From NCBI GenBank assembly GCA_964428905.1, contig CAYSAA010000174.1, positions 1 through 17,617 of the forward strand: a stretch of DNA of 17,617 bases. The letters are read 5' to 3'. Numbering within the stretch: position 1 is the first letter of the stretch; each line of letters begins with the position of its first letter. The stretch is from CAYSAA01 sp964428905. Its GTDB lineage: Bacteria; Atribacterota; Phoenicimicrobiia; Phoenicimicrobiales; Stramentimicrobiaceae. The notes under the pieces were generated by a model. That model was not told the origin of the DNA. It saw only the letters and a program-made list of their open reading frames with translations, and ran no database searches. The translations under genes were made by a program, and so were the position numbers. Below are positions 7,401 through 14,784 of the stretch, in pieces.

Positions 7401-9621
7401 GTAATATTTGATTAAAAATTACTCGACCAACCGTTGTTTCTTCAATTACGTCTTTTACCCTTATCTTGACACTGGCATGCATATCAATATAGCCTTCTTC
7501 TTCTGCACGAATCGCTTCCTCAGGATTGGAAAATAAATTCCCTTCTCCTTTTTGTCCTTTCTCTTTCATTGTTAAATAATAACAACCTAAAATAATATCC
7601 TGGGAAGGTAAAGCAATTGGTGCTCCGTTAGCAGGAGATAATACGTTATTTGAAGATAACATCAATATCTCAGCTTCAGTTTGTGCCTCTGTTGACAAAG
7701 GAACATGAACTGCCATCTGATCACCATCAAAATCCGCATTAAATGCCGGACAGGCTAATGGATGTAATTGAATTGCATTTCCCTCAACAAGAACAGGTTT
7801 AAATACCTGTATTCCTAATCGGTGAAGTGTTGGTGCACGATTTAACAGGACAGGATGCTCTTCGATAATTTCCTGCAAAATGTTCCAAACTTCAGGAGAT
7901 TCCTGTTCAACAAGCTTCTTAGCAGTTTTTATATTATGGGCTAATTCTCGTTTCACCAGGTGATGCATAACAAATGGTTTAAATAATTCCAAAGCCATCT
8001 TTTTAGGTAATCCACACTGGTGCATCTTTAAATTTGGACCGACCACAATAACAGAACGACCTGAATAATCAACCCTCTTACCTAACAAATTCTGTCTGAA
8101 TCTACCTTTTTTGCCTTCCAATAAATCACTTAGGGACTTAAGCGGGCGATTACCTGCGCCCAGTACCGCATGACCTCTTCGCCCATTATCAATAAGTGCG
8201 TCAACAGCTTCCTGCAGCATTCTTTTTTCGTTTTTAATAATAATATCCGGTGCTCCCAGTTCTAATAGCCTTTTTAAGCGATTATTTCTATTGATAACCC
8301 TGCGGTAAAGGTCATTGAGATCGGAAGTAGCAAACCTACCTCCTTCCAGCTGGACCATTGGTCTCAAATCAGGGGGAATTACTGGCAATATATCCATAAT
8401 CATCCACTCCGGCTTGGAATGACTTTTTCTAAATGCTTCGACAATCTGAAGCCTTTTGATCATTTTTTTAGCTTTTTGTCCGGATGAATGTTTTAATTCC
8501 TCTCTTAATTCCATATTTAGTGAATCAAGATTAATATTTTTTAGCAAGGATTTAACCGCCTCAGCACCGATTCCAGCACGAAATTGAGAATCATAATGGG
8601 AATATAGTCTATGTTCGGTTTCCATGATAATGTCTCCAACCTTGTGGTTTGTTTTACCAGGTTGGATAACCACATAACAGGATTCTTCGAGTGTCTGTCT
8701 AGCCATTGTTATTCTTTTAGAAAGTCCTTGATCTTTTTCTAATAAAAGATTTAATTTACTTTCAGAAATTAACCCATCAATCTCCATAATTTTATAATTC
8801 GTTGGTTCTTCTATCTTGTCAGTTTCATTGTTCTCCTCGAAAGTTACTTGTTGATTTTGTTCCTCTCCCTGTTCTTGTTTTTCTTCATTTTCTTCTGCAT
8901 CAGTAACTTCTTCTGAAAGAACGGCTTCTCTCATTTCTTCATTCTGTTTCTTCTGTTCTTTGGGAACAACTTCCTCTACGCTAAAAAATATTTTTCCATA
9001 CGTTTCATGAAGTACTGTCAATCTTTCTGCATCAATAATATCGCCAACTTTATGTGGAAATACTTTAAGTTGATTGGTGTGATACACTTGTTCTGCATTA
9101 AACTCAGGTTGGTACATCTGATGTATTTTATATTCGGTTTCCAGAATAACATCATTTTCTAGATGAGTTTCCTCATTTGCTGGGTATACTTCATAAAGCT
9201 GTTCTCTTCTTCGATCGGGTGCAAAATAAAGAATTTTCTCCAAATTTCGTGGAGAAATATTTAATAATAAAGCTAATGGACTTGGTATTCCTTTAAAATA
9301 CCATACATGAGAAACGGGACAAGCTAATTCAATATGACCCATTCTTTCTCTGCGTGTAATTGCTTTGGTAACCTCTACACCACAGCGGTCACATATAACA
9401 CCTTTATACCTTATCCTTTTATACTTCCCACAACTACATTCCCAGTCTTTAGTCGGTCCAAAAATACGCTCACAAAATAAACCATCTTTTTCAGGTTTGA
9501 GTGTTCTATAATTAATGGTCTCCGGTTTTTTTACCTCTCCATGGGACCATCGCCTAATATCCTCGGTAGAAGCTAACCCTATAGAGATAGCATTAATTCT
9601 TTCTGAGTTTTCCAACCACAT
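4483..9621 (-). CDS. rpoC: DNA-directed RNA polymerase subunit beta' with large insertions
   Basis: The beta' subunit carries the active-site Mg in NADFDGDQM (628-636). Zinc ribbon Cys are 62, 64, 77 and 80; the second zinc site uses Cys 954, 1028, 1035 and 1038. The bridge helix spans about 910-945 and the trigger loop TLRTFHTGG about 1071-1079. At 1712 residues it is far longer than Bacillus beta' (about 1200). The excess is in two places. The clamp insertion, about 155-330, contains a Glu/Gln-rich linker (215-275). A second insertion of about 335 residues (1260-1597) precedes the conserved GITQASLSTESFLSAASF. A charged tail follows residue 1668. The reading frame is open and the core motifs are intact on both sides, so this is not a frameshift artefact. 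The start is uncertain. The ATG at 9621 is only 2 nt from GGGGAGG, whereas a TTG at 9615 is 8 nt away. The gene lies 110 bp after rpoB. Confidence 0.98.
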   Translation of the reverse strand: MWLENSERINAISIGLASTEDIRRWSHGEVKKPETINYRTLKPEKDGLFCERIFGPTKDWECSCGKYKRIRYKGVICDRCGVEVTKAITRRERMGHIELACPVSHVWYFKGIPSPLALLLNISPRNLEKILYFAPDRRREQLYEVYPANEETHLENDVILETEYKIHQMYQPEFNAEQVYHTNQLKVFPHKVGDIIDAERLTVLHETYGKIFFSVEEVVPKEQKKQNEEMREAVLSEEVTDAEENEEKQEQGEEQNQQVTFEENNETDKIEEPTNYKIMEIDGLISESKLNLLLEKDQGLSKRITMARQTLEESCYVVIQPGKTNHKVGDIIMETEHRLYSHYDSQFRAGIGAEAVKSLLKNINLDSLNMELREELKHSSGQKAKKMIKRLQIVEAFRKSHSKPEWMIMDILPVIPPDLRPMVQLEGGRFATSDLNDLYRRVINRNNRLKRLLELGAPDIIIKNEKRMLQEAVDALIDNGRRGHAVLGAGNRPLKSLSDLLEGKKGRFRQNLLGKRVDYSGRSVIVVGPNLKMHQCGLPKKMALELFKPFVMHHLVKRELAHNIKTAKKLVEQESPEVWNILQEIIEEHPVLLNRAPTLHRLGIQVFKPVLVEGNAIQLHPLACPAFNADFDGDQMAVHVPLSTEAQTEAEILMLSSNNVLSPANGAPIALPSQDIILGCYYLTMKEKGQKGEGNLFSNPEEAIRAEEEGYIDMHASVKIRVKDVIEETTVGRVIFNQILPEDMKFVDLTITKKSLAKIISYIYRHFGQEIAVKCLDDIKELGFHYATISGITIGVVDLEIPSQKDKILEEAEKSVSKIKEQFHYGLIMEEEREEKIITAWTDAANNVVNAILDNLSSFNPLYMMADSGARGSRRQIGQLAGMRGLMADPSGKIIEFPIRSNFREGLSCLEYFISTHGARKGLADTALRTSKSGYLTRRLIDVAQDVIITEEDCGTNDGVIVSDIQEDGNIIEKLEERIVGRTAQEDIIDPEKGTYIVHRGESIDEKMAKKIVDAGIKEVKIRSPLTCTSKHGICAKCYGKDLATGRTVIIGEAVGTIAAQSIGEPGTQLTLRTFHTGGIKITGEDITLGLPRVEQLFEVRKPKKQAVISEINGYIEQVKNSKENIRREVIVRSETEEGSNKNKENKMKVYYIPNDLRAIVEEGQKVVAGQRLTTGFIDPNDILRIQGIKAVQRYLLEQVQEVYRSQGVTINDKHIEVMVRQIARLNKIYVKSSRDSDLLSGELVYVSDFEQANKQVMHENEEIRNRNRELLSGKRLGTSLIGAGNKGDNMIENNTIIDENTIKKIESMEYQSFDIIDEQGKVNHIEQGEINFIDGITGHIFIGTLSRDKNVSENSEKLEEGQKIGLEDLKGKKITPEIAIKLVNNGINIIRISKPEEIEKLKGNMLAENIDIPGSQDVIIDANKILDDNDIRKIIDYQCEEVKIWNNIKEINIKENLISFIKEDVIGKNLGEELKDPESDNIIADKSQPVSKNIIRKSYSAGISDIPLEDGRFFSLEGRSLEYIYQNLVGKIVAQNIIDKETQKVLIPAGEKITKKNANTLFQQNIEIIKYRSEDSKKETISLIENVGYIKRIKLPAVGMPIIQGITQASLSTESFLSAASFQRTTHVLTNASIKGKVDHLVGLKENVIIGNIIPSGTGLSRYRDIEITSRYEQELEREEQEHLKEEKIKSLAENQIVEEDAKQKYQQETG

Positions 9622-9731
9622 TACCTCCCCATTATGTAATCTATGCCAGTACTATTAGATACAATCACAAATATAATAGATATTTTCTTAGATTTTCGTA
9701 GCTTTTCTAATTTTTCAATCTTAGGCCAAGA

Positions 9732-12700
9732 TCAGGTTAAATGATTGATAAAATCCTGATCAAGCCTTTCTTTCACATCAAGATCTTCTTTGATCTCAAT
9801 TTCTTTGCCATCACGATCCAGAACATTTACATTTAAACAAAGACTTCTTAATTCTCTGATTAAAACTTTAAATGATTCGGGAATACCGGGAACCGGTATA
9901 TTCTCACCTTTAACAATTGATTCGTAAGTTTTTATTCTTCCTGTAACATCGTCCGATTTAACAGTCAGCATCTCCTGTAAATTATATGCAGCCCCATAAC
10001 CTTCCAAGGCCCATACTTCCATTTCACCGAATCTTTGACCTCCAAATTGAGCTTTACCACCCAATGGTTGTTGGGTTACCAAAGAATAAGGGCCAGTGGA
10101 GCGAGCATGGATTTTGTCATCAACCAAATGGATTAGCTTTAATATATAACTGTAACCTACCGTAACTTTCTGGTCAAAAGGTATCCCAGTCCTGCCGTCA
10201 TAGAGAACACTTTTCCCATCACCTGGCAAACCAGCATCAATGAGAGCTTTTTCAATATCTTCTTCAGTAGCCCCATTAAATACTGGGGTAATGATTTTTA
10301 AACCAAGCACTTTTGCAACCCAGCCTAAATGGACTTCTAATATTTGTCCCACATTCATTCTGGAAGGAACACCAAGCGGGTTAAGAATAATATCGATAGG
10401 CGTTCCATCAGGTAAAAAAGGCATATCGTTCTCTGGAAGTATTTTGGCAATAACACCTTTGTTTCCGTGCCTACCTGAAATCTTATCACCTTCTGACACT
10501 TTGCGCTTTTGAGCAATAAAAACTCTTACCATTTTATTTACGCCAGGTGGTATTTCATCCCCATTCTCACGTGAAAAAACTTTAACATCAATCACTTTTC
10601 CCTTGTCTCCATGAGGAACACGCAGAGAGGTATCTCTAACTTCTCTGGCTTTCTCACCAAAGATTGCCCTGAGAAGCCTTTCTTCCGGTCCTAATTCAGT
10701 TTCTCCTTTTGGTGTCACTTTCCCCACCAAAATATCACCTGGTTCAACCTCGGTACCCACAACTATTACACCATCATCATCCAAATTAGCCAGATTGCTT
10801 TCACCAATATTTGGTATATCGGCAGTAATTTCTTCGGGTCCTAACTTGGTATCACGAGCATCACATTCGTGCTCACTAATATGGATAGAAGTAAACGTAT
10901 CATTTTGAACCATTTTTTCACTGACAACAATAGCATCTTCGAAATTGTATCCTTCCCATGACATATAAGCAACTAGTACATTTCTTCCTAAAGACAGACT
11001 CCCTTGATCTGTATTTGGGCCATCCGCAATAGGCGTTCCTTTGGTCACTCTTTGGCCTTCACCTACAATAGGTATTTGATTAATACATGTCCCTTGATTA
11101 GAGCGATAAAATTTTTTCAAAAAATATTCTTTTTTGTCACCATTATCGCCTTTAATAACAATAATATCGGCGCTCACTTTTTCAACAACCCCATCATCTT
11201 CGGATACGATAATAGTACCTGAATCCTGGGCAACTCTCTCTTCTATACCGGTCATAACCAAGGGCATCTCTGTCCTGATTATGGGAACGGATTGTCTCTG
11301 CATATTGGTTCCCATTAGTGCCCGGTTGGCATCATCGTGCTCTAAAAAAGGTATTAGACTTGCAGAAATGCTGGCCATTTGGTTCGGTGCAACATCGATA
11401 AAATCTACTTCTTTGGGAGGAGCAGTTAGATAATCATCCCGATATCGACAGGGTACATCTTCTTGAATAATTTTATTATTCTTGTCAATCTTTATATTGA
11501 TTTGTCCAATCTTATATTGGTCTTCTTCATCCGCGGTCAGGTAGACTATTTGATCCATTAATACTCCATTTTCTACCTTACGGTAAGGTGTTTCAATAAA
11601 ACCAAAATCATTTATCCTACCATATATACTTAATGAACCGATTAAGCCAATATTGGGACCTTCTGGTGTTTCAATGGGGCAAATTCTTCCATAATGGCTG
11701 TAATGAACATCACGAACTTCAAATCCTGCCCTTTCCCTGGTTAAACCCCCCGGCCCGAGGGCAGACAATCTTCTTTTATGTGTTATTTCAGAAAGTGGAT
11801 TGGTTTGATCCATAAATTGTGATAGTTGGCTACTTCCAAAAAATTGTTTAACAGCAGCAACCAAAGGTCTAATATTAATTAACGCTTGTGGGGTAACTGC
11901 CGAAAGATCCGGTTGAATAGTCATTCTTTCCTTAATAACTCTTTCCATTCTAATCAAACCAATATAAAATTGATCTAACAACAACTCTCCAACCGTTTTA
12001 ACCCTCCTATTTCCCAAATGATCAATATCATCAATATAGCCAATTCCATAATAAAGGTTAACCAGATATCTTAAGGAGCTAACAATATCATCTTTGCTTA
12101 AGGCATTACCCTTTTTGACTCTAATTTTCGGTTGTATCGCACTTATTTTGTAAAGTAAATCTTTGTCAAGTATTTGTCCATTTTGTGCAATAATCTCCCC
12201 TGATTGGTGATCAATAATATCTTCAAGCAATTGCAGTCCAATATTTTTATCATCAATCATGCCTTCTTCCTGGTTAAACAAGATAACACTGGTATCATCT
12301 TTCTGATTATATACAACGATTTCCTCATCATTATCATTATATACATAGACTTTTTCAACATTCGATAGCCTGATTGATTCCGCAATTCTTTGGTTAATAT
12401 ATATATTCTTCTTTACTAATTGCCGACCATTATCCGGATCTACAATAGGCCTGGAAGTTGTTCTGTCTAATATTCTATTTTGAATCTGTAATTTCTGATT
12501 TACCTTATATCGTCCCACATCTGCTAAATCATATCTTTTAGAATCAAACAAGAGTCTGTCTAAAAGCTGACGAGTATTCCTATCAGTTGGTGGTTCACTT
12601 GGTCTTAACTTTCTAAATATTTCAATTAGTGCTTCTCTTTTGCTATTAGTGTTATCCTTTATTAATGTTTCCTGAATAATTTCGCTATTGTCAAATAAAT

Positions 12701-13349
12701 CCATAATCTCATCATTTCGTTCATAACCTAATGCTCTCAATAGTGTGGTAGCTGGAATTTTTCTTTTTTTATCAATTCTAACATAGATCATATTGTTGCT
12801 ATCAAACCCAAATTCTAACCAAGAACCTCTATTGGGTATAATCCGGTAATTATATAAAGTTTTATTTTCACCATACTCTTCACTGCCATAATAAATACCC
12901 GGGGAACGGATAAGCTGATTAACAACGACTCTTTCGGCTCCATTAATGATAAAGCTTCCACTATCAGTCATTAATGGTAACTCTCCCATGAAAACGTCCT
13001 GTTCTTTTATTTCTCCAGTTTTTCTATTAACCAAACTAATTCTTACTTCCAGGGGTGCAGAATAAGTGCTACCTCTTTCCCAGCATTCCAAGGGAGTATA
13101 TTTACTCTCTTTAATGGCATAATTAACATAATCCAAGACAAGATTACCGGTAAAATCCTGTATAGGAAAAACATCTTTAAAAACTTTATTTAAGCCAATA
13201 TTCTTACGTTTTTCTGGAAAAACATCTTTCTGTAAAAATTTCTGGTAGGATTTTTTCTGAATATCGAGAAAGTTGGGTGGGTCAATGAAATTATTAATTC
13301 TAGAATAATCCAATATTTCTAATTCTTTATTCTGCACTTTTAACACCAA
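9732..13349 (-). CDS. rpoB: DNA-directed RNA polymerase subunit beta
   Basis: The beta subunit of RNA polymerase, about 1205 residues. The rifampicin pocket FFGSSQLSQFMDQTNPLSE begins at 503. Asp514, His524 and Ser529, equivalent to E. coli 516, 526 and 531, are all wild type, so target-based resistance is not predicted. The C-terminus keeps the GGKAQFGGQRFGEMEVWALE signature. Residues 291-411 hold two copies of a DPxTG-type module, the second reading DIIDHQSGEIIAQNGQIL. Bacillus has about one copy at this place. The start is ambiguous. The coordinates use a TTG abutting AAAAAAGG. A GTG at 13346 and another at 13337 are also in frame, and 13337 lies 6 nt after GGTG, which looks better spaced. 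A promoter and a long hairpin lie directly upstream. Confidence 0.97.
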   Translation of the reverse strand: MVLKVQNKELEILDYSRINNFIDPPNFLDIQKKSYQKFLQKDVFPEKRKNIGLNKVFKDVFPIQDFTGNLVLDYVNYAIKESKYTPLECWERGSTYSAPLEVRISLVNRKTGEIKEQDVFMGELPLMTDSGSFIINGAERVVVNQLIRSPGIYYGSEEYGENKTLYNYRIIPNRGSWLEFGFDSNNMIYVRIDKKRKIPATTLLRALGYERNDEIMDLFDNSEIIQETLIKDNTNSKREALIEIFRKLRPSEPPTDRNTRQLLDRLLFDSKRYDLADVGRYKVNQKLQIQNRILDRTTSRPIVDPDNGRQLVKKNIYINQRIAESIRLSNVEKVYVYNDNDEEIVVYNQKDDTSVILFNQEEGMIDDKNIGLQLLEDIIDHQSGEIIAQNGQILDKDLLYKISAIQPKIRVKKGNALSKDDIVSSLRYLVNLYYGIGYIDDIDHLGNRRVKTVGELLLDQFYIGLIRMERVIKERMTIQPDLSAVTPQALINIRPLVAAVKQFFGSSQLSQFMDQTNPLSEITHKRRLSALGPGGLTRERAGFEVRDVHYSHYGRICPIETPEGPNIGLIGSLSIYGRINDFGFIETPYRKVENGVLMDQIVYLTADEEDQYKIGQINIKIDKNNKIIQEDVPCRYRDDYLTAPPKEVDFIDVAPNQMASISASLIPFLEHDDANRALMGTNMQRQSVPIIRTEMPLVMTGIEERVAQDSGTIIVSEDDGVVEKVSADIIVIKGDNGDKKEYFLKKFYRSNQGTCINQIPIVGEGQRVTKGTPIADGPNTDQGSLSLGRNVLVAYMSWEGYNFEDAIVVSEKMVQNDTFTSIHISEHECDARDTKLGPEEITADIPNIGESNLANLDDDGVIVVGTEVEPGDILVGKVTPKGETELGPEERLLRAIFGEKAREVRDTSLRVPHGDKGKVIDVKVFSRENGDEIPPGVNKMVRVFIAQKRKVSEGDKISGRHGNKGVIAKILPENDMPFLPDGTPIDIILNPLGVPSRMNVGQILEVHLGWVAKVLGLKIITPVFNGATEEDIEKALIDAGLPGDGKSVLYDGRTGIPFDQKVTVGYSYILKLIHLVDDKIHARSTGPYSLVTQQPLGGKAQFGGQRFGEMEVWALEGYGAAYNLQEMLTVKSDDVTGRIKTYESIVKGENIPVPGIPESFKVLIRELRSLCLNVNVLDRDGKEIEIKEDLDVKERLDQDFINHLT

Positions 13350-13375
13350 CCTTTTTTAGATATATGCAAATTATT

Positions 13376-13404
13376 ATTTTAATACTAAAGTAATAAAAAG
13401 TCAA
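13376..13404 (-). promoter_or_regulatory. Predicted rpoBC promoter overlapping the intergenic hairpin
   Basis: On the minus strand, TTGACT (13399-13404) is followed after 17 nt by TAAAAT (13376-13381). The first three bases of the -35 box are the last bases of the 3' arm of the hairpin at 13402-13443. The predicted start would be about 20-30 nt before rpoB, a very short leader. This would let rpoBC be transcribed independently of rplJL. The sequence match is direct; activity is inference. Confidence 0.6.
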
Positions 13405-13443
13405 GAAGATACCAATTTCTTTTTCGAAATAGGTATCTTCTTG
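13394..13443 (-). terminator. rplL-rpoB intergenic hairpin (attenuator, terminator or RNase processing stem)
   Basis: There are perfect 12-bp arms, CAAGAAGATACC and GGTATCTTCTTG (13402-13413 and 13432-13443). After one A-A mismatch the stem continues for 5 more base pairs, closing on a 6-nt loop. On the minus strand the stem is followed by ACTTTTTATT, a five-T run, as expected of a partial intrinsic terminator. E. coli also has an attenuator and an RNase III stem between rplL and rpoB, so a processing site is an alternative role. Confidence 0.7.
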
Positions 13444-13498
13444 CCTGAATGATCTAATCAATAAATCAAAATAATGTTTTACAATGTTATCATCTCAA

Positions 13499-13996
13499 TT
13501 ATTTTATTTCTACAGTTGCACCGACTGCTTCTAGTTTATCTTTTAATGCATCTGCGTCTTTCTTCTCTATTTTTTCTTTTACTGCTTTTGGTGCACCTTC
13601 TACAAGTTCCTTAGATTCTTTTAGCCCAAGACCTGTTGCTGCTCTAACTTCTTTGATAACTTTAATTTTATTTGCCCCTATATCTTTCAGTATCACATCA
13701 AATTCAGTTTGTTCCTCTTCTTGAGCAGCAGCTCCACCCTGAACAGGCGCGGCTGCCTGGGCTGCGACCGGTAAAGCAGCACTTACACCAAATTTATCTT
13801 CTAAGGCTTCAACCAAGTCTGCTAACTCTAATACTGATAAATTTTCAACTTTCTCAATGATCTCCTCAACAGTATTGTTAACCTTGCTCTCTTTAGAAGA
13901 TTTATCTACTTCTTTGCTTTTGGCACTTGTATCTTCTTTTTTAACCTTAGTAGTAGCTTTTTTTTCTTCTGGTTGCTCTTTTTTCTTCTCTACCAA
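13499..13996 (-). CDS. rplL: 50S ribosomal protein L7/L12 with lysine-rich N-terminal extension
   Basis: L7/L12 forms the flexible ribosomal stalk that recruits EF-Tu, EF-G and other factors. The chosen TTG start at 13996 gives 165 residues, about 40 more than usual. Residues 1-40 are a Lys/Glu/Ser-rich segment (KKKEQPEEKKATTKVKKED at its start). The normal dimerisation domain follows (VEEIIEKVENLSVLELADL), then the Ala/Gln hinge, then the C-terminal factor-binding domain (GLGLKESKELVEGAPKAVKE). No ATG occurs anywhere in the gene, and no ATG, GTG or TTG lies near the canonical N-terminus. A GTG at 14005 is in frame but lies inside the ribosome-binding site AGGAGGTGA, so it cannot be the start. 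The TTG is 8 nt from GGAGG. The gene lies 61 bp after rplJ, as usual for its L10 partner. Confidence 0.95.
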   Translation of the reverse strand: MVEKKKEQPEEKKATTKVKKEDTSAKSKEVDKSSKESKVNNTVEEIIEKVENLSVLELADLVEALEDKFGVSAALPVAAQAAAPVQGGAAAQEEEQTEFDVILKDIGANKIKVIKEVRAATGLGLKESKELVEGAPKAVKEKIEKKDADALKDKLEAVGATVEIK

Positions 13997-14001
13997 TGAT
14001 T

Positions 14002-14010
14002 TCACCTCCT
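14002..14010 (-). promoter_or_regulatory. Ribosome-binding site that fixes the rplL TTG start
   Basis: AGGAGGTGA on the minus strand is a full match to the anti-Shine-Dalgarno sequence. The spacer from GGAGG to TTG (13994-13996) is 8 nt. The in-frame GTG at 14003-14005 is part of this motif, which excludes it as a start. Confidence 0.85.
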
Positions 14011-14057
14011 TTCAGTCTATTATATTATATACAGCATATATCTTATTTAACCACTGA

Positions 14058-14594
14058 TTACGTACTACTCTCTTCTTTTTGCTTTCTAATTTGATCCATT
14101 ACATTTACTAACCCTACAATGGGAGCCTTCAATGTAAAAACAAATGAAGTAATAGGAGATTTCATATTACCTAATAATTTCGCCAAAAGCTCTTCTTTGG
14201 TAGGTAGGTTGGCAATCCTCTCTAGTTGATCCCCAAAAAATATCTGTCCTTCAACTAAAGCTCTTTTCAATTTGAATATTTCTTTATTTTCCTGGGAAAA
14301 TTGATGTAACAATTTAACTGTTAATATTGGCTCTTTTTCAGAAAAAGCAATGGCAGTACATCCGGTTAAGTCAGAGCTAAGATCCTCTAATCCTACCTCA
14401 TGGGTTGCCCGTTTTAACAATGTGTTTTTAAATACTTTATATCGAATTCCTTTTTCTCTCAGGTTATTTCTCAGTTGGTTAATTGCCTGTACATCGAGCC
14501 CTTGATAGTCAGTTAAAACAATGCCTGATGATTTTTCCAATTCTGCCATCAATTCGTTAACAACTAATTTTTTTTCTTCTTTATTAAGTGGCAA
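14058..14594 (-). CDS. rplJ: 50S ribosomal protein L10
   Basis: L10 anchors L7/L12 dimers to the 23S rRNA at the stalk base. The 178-residue product is normal in length. It has the N-terminal rRNA-binding domain with VLTDYQGLDVQAINQLR and the RYKVFKNTLLKRA segment, and a C-terminal helix for L12 binding (about 150-178). It starts with TTG at 14594, 6 nt after AAAGGAGG; no in-frame ATG is near the family N-terminus. The upstream 190-nt spacer holds an L10-leader-like structure with a terminator, suggesting autoregulation by L10 or the L10-L12 complex as known in E. coli and Bacillus. The regulatory role here is inferred. Confidence 0.97.
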   Translation of the reverse strand: MPLNKEEKKLVVNELMAELEKSSGIVLTDYQGLDVQAINQLRNNLREKGIRYKVFKNTLLKRATHEVGLEDLSSDLTGCTAIAFSEKEPILTVKLLHQFSQENKEIFKLKRALVEGQIFFGDQLERIANLPTKEELLAKLLGNMKSPITSFVFTLKAPIVGLVNVMDQIRKQKEESST

Positions 14595-14626
14595 AGAAAT
14601 TCCTCCTTTCTGTTAAAAATAATGAT

Positions 14627-14663
14627 AAAAAAATCCTTCCTTAGACACAATAAAGGAAGGATT
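14627..14663 (-). terminator. Intrinsic terminator or attenuator ahead of rplJ
   Basis: On the minus strand, AATCCTTCC (14655-14663) pairs with GGAAGGATT (14632-14640), extendable by two A-T pairs, and runs into seven T residues (14627-14633). It ends 33 nt upstream of the rplJ start. Its 5' arm shares GATT/AATC bases with a competing hairpin at 14660-14674, so only one of the two can form fully. It lies between rplA and rplJ, where it could set the L10/L12 to L1/L11 transcript ratio. Confidence 0.8.
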
Positions 14664-14740
14664 GTCTTACAATCTGACTTGCATTCCTCAGCAGGTTAGT
14701 TATAAAAACCTTTTAAATCACTTATCATGATACCTGCTAT
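14627..14740 (-). promoter_or_regulatory. L10-leader-like autoregulatory RNA
   Basis: The rplA-rplJ spacer (14595-14784, 190 nt) has no gene. In RNA order it holds three structures. The first is a long-range stem AGCAGGT/ACCTGCT (14732-14738 with 14690-14696). The second is a small hairpin GATTGT-AAG-ACAATC (14660-14674). The third is the terminator. Between the first two is GAGGAATGCAAG, an internal-loop-like purine stretch. The position matches the known L10 leader that binds L10(L12)4. I cannot align it to the family model here, so the assignment rests on position, pairing and the attenuator arrangement. Confidence 0.65.
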
Positions 14741-14784
14741 CTAAGGATCTATTCTAAGAATATTTTTTTACAATACCATATATG

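Noticed and set aside
9622..9731. A promoter or terminator in the rpoB-rpoC gap
   Set aside because: No hairpin with a T-run and no properly spaced pair of promoter boxes was found; rpoC is probably co-transcribed with rpoB.
14003..14005. In-frame GTG as the rplL start
   Set aside because: It is part of the ribosome-binding site AGGAGGTGA, leaving no spacer; the TTG at 13996 has an 8-nt spacer.
13857..14057. Plus-strand open frame opposite the rplL N-terminal extension
   Set aside because: It is the antisense shadow of a lysine/glutamate-rich coding segment, with no ribosome-binding site or recognisable domain. Other plus-strand frames opposite rpoB, rpoC and tuf were dismissed for the same reason.
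14741..14784. TTGTAA and TAGATC in the rplA-rplJ spacer as a promoter for rplJL
   Set aside because: The -10 candidate is poor and the A-rich spacer makes chance matches likely; kept only as a possibility.
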